Assembly: GCA_030142905.1 (NCBI GenBank)
Contig: JASJOG010000267.1
Coordinates: 152,501 to 216,500 of the forward strand
Reading direction: 5' to 3'
Length of the DNA: 64,000 nt
From: Heliopora coerulea
Taxonomy: Eukaryota; Cnidaria; Anthozoa; Scleralcyonacea; Helioporidae
Of this stretch, positions 54,841 to 64,000 are shown piece by piece. The notes under the pieces were generated by a model that made no database searches, had not been told where the DNA came from, and was given only the letters and a program-made list of their open reading frames with translations. How positions within the stretch are numbered: the stretch's first letter is position 1; each line of letters opens with the position of its first letter. Both the position numbers and the translations under genes were made by a program.

Positions 54841-55837
54841 TCTAGTGCAGCCATTTTTAAACAATTTATCATCCTCTTATCCTTTTCGTATACAGTGACC
54901 GTTTTGTCATTCTCATGCCAGTAAAGTATTACAAATCTTTACCAAGAAAAATTAGTTATTTTATTTTACTACACTTTATTGATCACACTAAGACCATTGA
55001 GTATCATGTTTATTATCATGATTTCAGTATTTATATTCCAAGCTCGTATTTTGCTGTGGGGTAATTGATTAACAACTGATCTAGCAATGTTCTAAGAAAT
55101 ACTTGGCTTGGGTGAGAATCATTTAGCATTTTGAGGGTTTAGTTTTCGAAACTAGTCCATAACAAGTCCTATTTCTTCCTCATCAAACTTCATTATTTCC
55201 TCAATTACTGATGAATGTGTGTCAACAGGAAGCACTTACACCAGAATTGGCAAAAACATACCTGTATTGTTTAAATTTGTTATGCACCAGATTTAACATT
55301 CACCAACCTAGGATTAGTCTGAGTTATCAGATGACAAATCAAAAGTTTACACTGATTTACAATGAAAAAGATTTATGTCCTTTTTCAAATCCCGATGCAA
55401 GGTATTATAGAGTGTATATTGGAATTTGTTATTTATTCCTTGTTTATATGGCATTTGTGTTTTGTCTCTAAGCATTTTAGACCATTTGATGTTACTGTCC
55501 AATTATTATCTTAGTAAAAATTCCCCTCAAATAAAATAAACGAGTTTGCAGGGCTTAATAACTTAACTGAATATCCAAATTATCATTCTTAACGTTCCAG
55601 AAGATCAATTTCAACCCAGCTAGAAGTAGCCATTTTCCAACTGAACAAACACGGTCAATGATGCATAGTTGAGCTAAGTTCATACTTCATCATCATAGAT
55701 ATATTTTTTCATTCCCGAGATAATTCCAGACTTGTAGTTCGTTATCATCAACATCCAGAACAACAAAACCTTTCGTTATAGGAATGAAAACTGACTACTT
55801 ACACCTTCCTGTAATATTTCAAAACTTCCTGTGTTAC
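54841..55837. other. No recognised gene; one weak frame
   Basis: At about 55690-55780 (minus) a frame reads ITKGFVVLDVDDNELQVW before a TGA. It could be an exon but lacks a convincing acceptor. Confidence 0.3.
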
Positions 55838-55969
55838 CTTAATCAAGGATTGTTTCATTTGAACAATGATCTTTATCGCACGTTCCTGACAATACATCCA
55901 TGTATGCGTCAGAGTGATGCCAACCGACCAGTTGGTTAACACCGGCCATTTTAATGATGAAATAGCCCC
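55838..55969 (-). CDS. Candidate internal exon, unidentified
   Basis: Acceptor TGTGTTTATCTCAG and donor AAG|GTAACA enclose 44 codons in phase 0 (GAISSLKWPVLTNWSVGI.., ..IVQMKQSLIK). In another frame an ATG with good context (AAAATGGCC) opens 36 codons, so the real frame is unclear. Not recognised. Confidence 0.25.
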
Positions 55970-57003
55970 CTGAGATAAACACAGCACGAGAGCAGCAACT
56001 TTGGGTTATACGAAGGCTTTCAGGCCACCTTGTTGGCAATCTACCGGTTGCATTTATTTAAAAACCTTGCATGTGATTAAAACAGGACACCGGGCGGTCA
56101 TCAAAATAAACGTTCCAATTACAACACGCAATTTCTCCCAAATTCTAAGAAAACAGCACCTAAAATTCGAATTCCTGTCGCCACTCCTCTAACTAGCTTT
56201 AAGTGTCAAAAATGGTTGAGCTAGAATTGTAAGTACTGCTTTTCATTTGTGAATCACAACCTGTGAGCTGGACATGTCAAATGGAGATCCAACGTAATAA
56301 TGCTTTCGATTAAATTTAGTTCGTGATTTATGATTGGTCAAGGTCTATTTCACTCAACCCGTCTCATTGTAGACTCAACAGGATAACATATTTTATTAAT
56401 CTTTCAAGACTGTTTTTTTATTCAATCACCTAATCCATGGTAGCATTGAAATTTGCAACAAAAGTGATACTTCTCGAAGGGTAAACGTGGTCTTGTCTAT
56501 ATACTATTTGTCTTAGGGTGGCCTCAAACCATGATACACAAAGATTTGGCTCTTGCTTTGACTGCAGCTGTATTTTCTAGTCTATATTGGACTATCGAAC
56601 GATTTGTTTGCTTGCTATTTAGCGACGTGACAGTGCATTGCATTCTTGAAGACACTCCCATCTTTGCAAGTCGTGGCATGTTTTTTCTTATAATAACAAA
56701 TTAATTTAAACACCTAATTTATTTCAACTTGAGCATTATAGAATCTCTGGAGTCACGATCTGTTTTCGTAAATAATGGCAGAACGCATGGAGTTGGAGAA
56801 TCTTATTCAAAACTTAACCAATTAGTGAGACCTTTCGCAGTTTTAAACATGCAACCTTCGAACCGAATTGTCAACTTTACATGTTGAGGTTTTGAATCTT
56901 CTGCCTGGAACGAGGTTGTGGTCTTTTTTCGAATAAGAATCAGACCCAACTGGAATCTCATAAACGCCAAGAAAGATGATCTAATAAAGCTAGTTATGAC
57001 TAC

Positions 57004-57148
57004 CTGCGGATCACCATGACTTGGACCACACATTACTTGTTCTAAAAATTGATCAGCCAAACCTAATGTACCGATGATTATCCGAGTCTGGGCTTTAAAC
57101 ATGCATAAGATATCTTTATGTACTGCTACCACAATACCTTGTAACTTA
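57004..57148 (-). CDS. Candidate internal exon, unidentified
   Basis: The frame KLQGIVVAVHKDILCMFKAQ.., ..LGLADQFLEQ, ending at CAG|GTAGTC, looks protein-like. The frame stays open beyond the donor to 56803, so splicing is not forced. Family unknown. Confidence 0.25.
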
Positions 57149-58737
57149 CTATTTCATACAATACATGAATCCTTGGAAGACTCACTTTCAACACTCCCAA
57201 CAGGTGCAAACTGGCCAATGTTTTTCCTACAACTAGTTGTCCTTTCTCCTCATGTAAAGCTAATTAGCATACCCAGCTTGAAGGAGTGCATGTTGAAGAG
57301 CGTTTAAGCTCTATGCAGCATACAAGTAATACCTGTCATCTAGTATCAGTCAGCACCAGACATACTTTGACTGGCTATCGAAAGATCTTCTAACGATGTT
57401 GTGGAGCTCAAATATCACTGCTATTGTTATGAGCATTCAAGGGCCTTTACATTAATTAAAACGTTTAGCGTCAGCAAATAAAGTCAGATCGCCAAGTGGC
57501 TTTACTCTAAAACGTACCATTGTATCCCTTGCAACTCAATGATTCTCACGACAACTTTATACCTAAAAAATGTATCCGTTAAAATGTTTTCTACTAGCTG
57601 TTTCTTACCGTCTTCGTAATATATAGGAAATTATTTCCAATGATGACAAATTCTCGTTAAAAAATAACAGTCTCAGAGGCCTTGAATGTTGTAAGAAATC
57701 ACCTAGCCAGCCAAGGTTAGCTTCTTTGGGCATTAGCACATAGTCAACTGATAACTTTGTCTCAAAGGTACACCTTTATCAATCTTTACAATACAGGAAT
57801 ACCGGATGTAAATTCCAGAACTGCAGGGGACCGATAAAGGTCAAGAGGCCAAGGCAACAGCACTCCCCAAACACAGGCACTTCTGCCGCAAAAGACCCAA
57901 TTTTCTATTAATAACAGAGGTGCTATTGCCTGGATTTCATATGCAAATTTATCGACTTGTAAACAGGATTTCGTGTACTTTCAAAACAAACCAAAACTGG
58001 ACAGTCCTAATCGCTACTTCGAAAGTAATTGCAGATCCTCACGTCAATTGACTTTTTTATGACACTGAACCAATGAACCTCTATTGATATGTCTCTCAAT
58101 CACAGGAAATTTTGTTTTCAGACGTTTATCGTAAGGCTGTAGACTACGAGTACAGATGAAGCCAAGGAAATGATTGTTAAAGATATGTTACAAAGGAGAG
58201 AAGTAGTAATCGTTTTTTCTGAAGCGAATTGATAATAAATTAAAATAAGAGAACGTTGCTGAAACAAAACTCATTTGCATCTTGAGGTAAATGCACAATG
58301 TCAACAAACTGTCATCTTAACACCTTTTCACTCAAGCATTGAGTACTTCTCAAAAAAAGAACTTCCAAGCGCACTGTTTCAACAGAACACAGTTCATCGC
58401 ATGTAACCAGACGCATACACATAAGTTTTCTTCTTATGTAATCAGACCCACATACATAAGTTCTCGTCAAAGTTCGCTCTGACAGCTTTGAATCGTAAGT
58501 CCTTATCACAACTAGTTTTCCGATGTACATTAACTATAGCCAGCATTCGTGAATTAAGAAAGGAAAGATATTTTTTATCTCCTCTTATTGGTGTATACTT
58601 TCACTTTTAGTCACGCGATAGTTGCTATTTGCTATGTTTAACATTTGACACATCTTCTTACATGTGATCATATAATTTTGATATTATCAACCAGTTTTTG
58701 TACTGCCATAGTCAAGTCAAAAAATTGAGTTAACTGG
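57149..58737. other. No recognised feature
   Basis: Short open frames only, including - 58530-58312 with a small internal duplication (ACATAAGTT..). Confidence 0.35.
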
Positions 58738-58803
58738 AGTTTGAAGCGAGCTCGTAGCTTCGTGTTCCCGCACCGTTGGTCTACCAGCTGGAACCATCGA
58801 GTC
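58738..58803 (-). repeat. tRNA-like sequence, family A, decayed
   Basis: GACTCGATGGTTCCAGCTGGTAGACC on the minus strand, then the shared downstream flank CCTGAGGATGATTCTGAAAT on the plus strand at about 58898. Stems broken. Confidence 0.55.
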
Positions 58804-58949
58804 TATGGGGAACTAGATTTACCTTTTAATCGATTATAAGGACACGAGACATTCTCGCGATTTTCGCAGATTATATTTAGGTTAATGATGAAAATAATCC
58901 TGAGGATGATTCTGAAATACAATCAATTTTTTCAATATGACTTCATAAG

Positions 58950-61790
58950 TACTTGTTCGCCTGTCTGAGTTGTTAATTTGATTCATCGAAGTTGTTCGCC
59001 GCTTCATGTGACTCAGTTGCTCATATACTTTCCCTGGAGGTGATTGCCACTAGTTAAAACTCGTTCAATTCCACTAGTCATCATTAAGTTTTCAGATGGG
59101 TGTTAAATTACTCCACAAAACAAGCGAGAATGATTAATTTTTTCCCAGCGCGATAAGACTTGTATTATTTTACTATGGCAAACGCAGGAGGATTCTACTC
59201 ATCAAGGGGAAAGCTCTCACAAGGAAAGAGTTAATGGCTCTCTAAATATTAAAAGCAAATGCTTGTTGTATCCATGCAGCAGAGTCGGCATTGTGTACTG
59301 AACGGTAATGTTTGAACTTTATGCTTTGAAGGAATTCAACCAACTACCTTTTTATAACAGCGAAATTGAGTAACCCTACCAAATAATCGTTTGGCTTATT
59401 CTCCCTTTCAAAGAAGAATGGTACTCCATTTCCGTCCATACTTTAACTGTAGTAGGTCCGGTAAGGAATTATTACCGGCTACTATGTTTACCCTCATTCG
59501 GTAAAAGTCCCAAAGAATGAGATGTAACACTAGTAATCTGATAAGGAAAGATAGTACTCCTTTAGAAACCTAAGTATACTCAAATGGTATGAGTATACGC
59601 CACAGAAAACTTCAAGCCAAAGTTGTTATTGACTCATGCATTCTTTTGTAAGCCAAATCACGTTCCTGGAACCACTGCTGAGCAAACTATTCCAAACTAC
59701 TTGACATGCTGATGTTGTTTCCTGCTCTCATCTGCCACATAAACCCAATGACATATTATTTGTTCCGAAAGTAGATCTTATAATTGTCTTATGCTCTTAA
59801 CCTTTGTTCAAAGAAAACGACAAATGATAAGCCACTGCCGCTGCCTTTTGCTTACATTACTTCACACTGGCACACCCCGCCCTTTTCAATTTCATTCATT
59901 GTTTAGTTCTGCTGATTCGCTTCGCCACATTCAGTGAATACCGTTCTTTTTAGTTTCAAATCCAACAAAAAGAGAAAAAGTGATGCAATTCGGAATACTC
60001 GTTTGTCAAAACACAAAGAAGGGTGTGAAACACTTTACTATTTATTGTGATGTAGTAACAGATTCGCCCCTGACAGTAAAGAAAATATGCAAGACGTCTT
60101 CATTTTCATGATTCTGATGTGTACATTACCAAAGATATAACAGAAGTTATTGACAAACACAGAGTTTAACCAGAAAGCTTGTGAAGTCATACATTTATTA
60201 AAATCAGGTTATATTGTTCCAATCTCTGTTTTTCCTTTATCATGTACAGTTGCTAATAATCACTCTGGGCAAGCATTGTATATAAGCTGGGCCGAAACAA
60301 TAGTGTTTAAGGTCTACGTGAGATTGTATTTCCCCATCAGCTTTGTCCAAATTTGTATTTATGCCACCTTGTCTCAGGGGCGGGTTTATATAGGCGGGGG
60401 TGTACCGGATGCACCCACCCTTTTGTTGATCAGCTGTGGCTTTTTGCTTGCTTAAAAAACACTAGCGTGAAATGTGTACAACTAAGAAGATTGATGAATA
60501 TTTTCAAGGAGAACTGATCGGAACAATCAACAAAGAAAAGAAACGGTGAGTTGAAGAATTTCAAATTAAAAAAACACTGGAAATATTTTCAATATTTTGC
60601 GAGTTTTTTTAGGAATAAATTACGATCGACATTGCTGAATTGACATATCGCCAGTACCCAACCAAACCAGATATCATAGCATTGAAGTCATGGTATATCA
60701 CATAAAAATTCTAAAACATCACATAGTGGCATGAATTTTTTAAAAAAATTTCACACACCCCCTTCCTCAAAATTCTGGATTCACTGCTGTTGTTTGGCTT
60801 TACTTCGAGACTATTTGAATCATTCCACATTTTTCATGAATTTTAGCTCAAGGCCTACTTTGCTGTACTTGTAACTCAACATGTAATTAAGGACCAAATA
60901 TGTTATATTTTCGTGAATCGTATTTCCTACATCAGACTATTGTCTAACAGGAAGCAATTCATCTGAAACCAAACTCAGGTTATGACTTCCAAGCACAGGA
61001 AGGCAAAAGAGAGTAAACAAATTAATCAGAAAGCTACTTCCGGGAAAATTTGTGGGAAAAACCGGAATTATCTGAACAACGGAATTTTCAATACCCTTAA
61101 TTCCAAAAAAATATCTTTACAAGTAAAATTTCCCTGATTTTTATTCAAAATGCCATTTCCTGTCATAAATACTAAAAATTCGAATCTTGTAATTTCATGC
61201 ATTATGAACTAGAGGGTCAAATGGTGGGAAAAATTATTTCTAGGGGTTCAATGCTTTCCCTTTCTCCCATTAGCGTCGTCTCGTTCTCTTACAGTCGTAA
61301 TTTCATTCCAAAAATATTGAACTGGTCGTTAGTATTTTAGTAATCATCAAATAGGAGGTAAACAATAGATTTTTCAGTGATTGTACGCTTAATTTAAGAC
61401 TTATGCATTTTTTTCTAACTTTGAATTTAGAAACACAGACATACACCAAACGTCCAATTTCACAGCCACGAATGTCCATCATAAACGGAAGGAATATTCG
61501 CTATAATTCATTGTTATTTTTAATGTTTTTTATCCATTTTTTTCAAAGAGCTCAAACATTTTGTGTTTCAACCATAAAACTCACGACAGGATTACCTTGG
61601 AATATAAATTTCCGAATATTATGATGTTATACTGATATATATACATAATATCATACACTTAATAAATTATAATTCATATGACATGTATAATCACCTTGGA
61701 CGAGGTGACTATCACGAACTAAGAGCTTCACCTATACCAATCAAGATACAATAACCCACTATCTTCACTTTGTACCCTCCATAACCACTG
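58950..61790. other. Sparse interval, one short MITE
   Basis: A second copy of the TAACTCTTTCCCG MITE lies at about 59137-59236 (GATAAGACTTGTATTATTTTAC; GGAAAGAGTTAA at the right). A fragment like the CAGTGGYGTATATATA MITE is near 60375-60400. The + frame 60150-60455 shows no domain. Confidence 0.4.
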
Positions 61791-61794
61791 AATT

Positions 61795-61935
61795 ATATTA
61801 TTATTATTATCACTATTATTATCATTATTATTATCGTTATTATTATCATTATTATTATCATTATTATTATTGTTATGATTATTATTGTTATTACTATTGT
61901 TATTATTATGATTATTATTTTATTATTATTTTATC
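61795..61935. repeat. (TTA)n-type microsatellite
   Basis: TTATTATTATCA, TTATTATTG and related units over about 140 bp. Confidence 0.9.
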
Positions 61936-62142
61936 ATATTATATCGTTACTTTATTGTGTTATTTAATTACTATGTTATCAAATTATCATATATCATAAC
62001 AGGATGGTAAACTGTCTAGAAACTGAATATTTCACAAGAAGCCGAAAACGTTAAAGTCTGGTGCTCTGCCTAAAATCGAGATCACTAGGTATTTACGTTT
62101 TGAAAGAAGTCCTTCATCGAAATAAAACGTTAGTTTTCAATA

Positions 62143-62151
62143 AATATATAC

Positions 62152-62242
<91 letters not shown>

Positions 62243-62245
62243 CAT
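62143..62245. repeat. (TA)n microsatellite with periodic TATG
   Basis: TA runs interrupted by TATGTATA about every 25-30 bp. A second TA run lies at 62475-62512. Confidence 0.9.
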
Positions 62246-62478
62246 ACATATGTATGTATGTATGTATGCATATTTATGTATATAAATACAGCAAATTGCA
62301 TAAAATTTGAGGAAGATGAACATGCTATTGTACAAAACATGTATAGGTAAACCTGTTACTGTGAATACTTCAATCAACCTTAATAAACACATAGCATATC
62401 TTCACTGAATGTTGAAGTGAGAATAAAATGATGATACAGACTCTTCATATGTGCGTATGTTCATATGTTTGTATATGT

Positions 62479-62512
<34 letters not shown>

Positions 62513-62579
62513 AATAGACATAGTAAACAAGATCATAGATGCAGTAATGTACAATCAATTGTGATCTTTTATTTATATT

Positions 62580-64000
62580 CAAATATTAGAAATATTTACA
62601 CGCAGCGTGTCTGTGGCTAGTTTTATAAAATGGTATTGTTTCAAAAGTGATTACACCCCTGACAAGGTCATCTAAAAAAACGTTTAATTTGGGGCACTTT
62701 CGTCATTCTTAAATTATCACATAACGTATATCGTTGCATTTTGATAATAGTGAAACGCTTGATTACCTTCAGAGACTATGTTAGCTTTCATAAATTGGTG
62801 ATTTTATGCATATTTTTTTGTACTTCGACCGTTTTGGTCATTGGATTCAGTCATTGCACCACATGGTAAAGAATTGTCGCTTGATCTTAAGAAAACTATT
62901 GTTTTAATGCATCAGGACAAGCAGGGATACATTAAAATAGCTAATACATTAAAACTCAGTAAAAGCACTGTGGCAAAAATTGTACAAAAGTATGAGAAGA
63001 CTGGTACACTTGTAGCCGTGAATGGTCGTTCAGGTCGACCAAGAAAATTATCAGTCCGATCAGAGCGTTATGTGGCTACAGTGATCGATCAAAATCCAAG
63101 GGAGAGTGCTCCCAATCTCGCTAACGTTGTCTCTGAGGCTACCGGTATTAGTGTTTCAACTTCAACTGTACGACGTACCCTCCATCAAGTAAACCTACAT
63201 GGTAGACGACCTCGCAAGAAGCCTCTTTTAAAGCCGAGACAGAAAACTAGCCCGTTTACAGTATGTACAAGAGTACAGCGATAGGCCAATGTCAATTTGG
63301 GAGTCTATATTGTGGTCAGATGAGATCAAAATAAATCTTTTTGGTTCTGATGGTGCGAAAAATGTGTGGCGTCACCCTGGGGAAGAATACAGCGAGAAAA
63401 ACCTGGTACCTACCCTTAAACATAGTGGTGGCAGCTTGATGGTTTGGGGTTGTACGAGTGCCCAGGGTGTAGGCGAGCTTCATTTTATAGAAAACATCAT
63501 GAATGCGGACATGTACTCCAAAATTTTGAATACAAAAATGATGCCATCCCTGAAACGCCTTGGGCGAGGAAAAATTATTCAACATGATGACCCCAAGCAT
63601 TCCGCTAGAGTCACATCTGCTTTCTTAAAGAAAAAGAAAGTAAAGGCACTTGATTGGCCAAGCATCTCACCCGATCTAAATCCTATTGAGCACTTTGGAA
63701 TGTGCTTAAACGTAAAGTTGAACAACGCAAGCCCTCAAACATTGCGGAGCTAAGGGACGTTATTACCATAGAGTGGAAAAATATTGAACCAAGCACTTGC
63801 ACTAATCTAGTCAATTCAATGCCAAGGCGCCTGGCAGCTGTTATTAATAATCAAGGCTCACACACAAAGTATTGAAGGAATATTGGCATAAAAAGAAGCT
63901 TTATACCCTGACCCTTGTAAGGGGTGTACTCACTTCTGAAATGGAACCATTTAACAAAATTAGCCATATATAAGTTGTGTGTAAATATTTCTATTATCTC
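62580..64000 (+). mobile_element. Tc1-type transposon, nearly complete
   Basis: The left end (62580-62670: AGAAATATTTACACGCAG..GGCTAGTTTTATAAAATGGT..AAAGTGATTACACCCCT) and the reverse complement of the right end (63910-64000) match over about 85 bp as long terminal inverted repeats. The right terminus lies at or just past the window edge. A single transposase gene sits between. Confidence 0.9.
62841..63875 (+). pseudogene. Tc1 transposase, two frameshifts
   Basis: Cut-and-paste transposase of the IS630/Tc1/mariner superfamily. The N-terminal paired-like domain has two helix-turn-helix units (IANTLKLSKSTVAKIVQKY; NVVSEATGISVSTSTVRRTL), with the GRSGRPRKLS linker between. The catalytic domain follows: ILWSDEIKINLFG (first Asp), IIQHDDPKHSA (second) and SISPDLNPIEH (Glu), in the DD34E arrangement. 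A frameshift near 63250 separates the two halves. A second near 63705 puts the C-terminus (RKVEQRKPSNIAELRD.. to stop 63875) in a third frame. With only two lesions it is a young copy, not functional as read. Confidence 0.92.

Noticed and set aside
56803..57003. Continuation of the 57.1-kb frame as exon
   Set aside because: Open by chance past a good donor; no domain and no conservation information available.
62114..62392. Open frames through TA microsatellites (also 20.2, 39.7 and 41.2 kb)
   Set aside because: Ile/Tyr repeats from (TA)n; no coding signal.

Overview
The window is TE-rich animal nuclear DNA: AT-rich, with very few coding exons, long introns, many diverged LINE and Penelope-like (PLE) fragments, Tc1/mariner elements, MITEs, tRNA-like repeats and microsatellites. 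Introns follow GT-AG rules. The mixture (GIY-YIG PLEs, CR1/L2-like LINEs, an ETS factor, an ELOVL4-like elongase) fits an invertebrate metazoan; a cnidarian such as a coral is my best guess, but that is inference. There are no operons, CRISPR arrays or rRNA genes.

Two host genes can be reconstructed exon by exon. On the + strand, an ELOVL4-like very-long-chain fatty-acid elongase runs from at least 15883 to its stop at 31028. Six exons join in compatible phase and carry the HxxHH box, the NxxxHxxMYxYY motif and a KKxx C-terminus. The 5' coding end is not certain; a candidate first exon is at 7827-7884. On the - strand, an ETS-domain transcription factor of the ELF/ESE type runs from a candidate start at 54774 to its stop at 38975. 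Seven exons fit by phase: a short start exon, acidic/polar exons, a lysine/arginine-rich exon, and a last exon with the whole ETS domain. The two genes converge on a 31-39 kb interval that holds one further candidate terminal exon (35401-35506, +). Four unidentified candidate exons lie on the - strand at 53.3-57.1 kb.

Layout: 0-3 kb, a LINE (-) split by a 912-bp DNA element with a 6-bp target-site duplication. 3.8-5.1 kb, a PLE with inverted ends. 6.5-11.4 kb, MITEs, a LINE 3' end and a palindrome with tRNA-like sequences. 11.4-14.1 kb, three PLE fragments in alternating orientation, one carrying a solo LTR. 14.2-14.6 kb, a tRNA-like sequence between inverted arms. 15.9-31 kb, the elongase gene, its introns full of MITEs. 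31-39 kb, MITEs, PLE remnants and the candidate exon. 39-54.8 kb, the ETS gene, with tRNA-like repeats, a mariner derivative, a LINE fragment and MITEs in its introns. 55-62 kb, sparse. 62.6 kb to the end, a nearly complete but frameshifted Tc1-type transposon.

I see no convincing new gene system. The observations most worth following are the MITE families built from reiterated copies of a short word (TTTCACATGTGAAA type; GGTGTGTT type), the nested element with the 6-bp duplication, and the tRNA-like sequences held inside palindromic arms.
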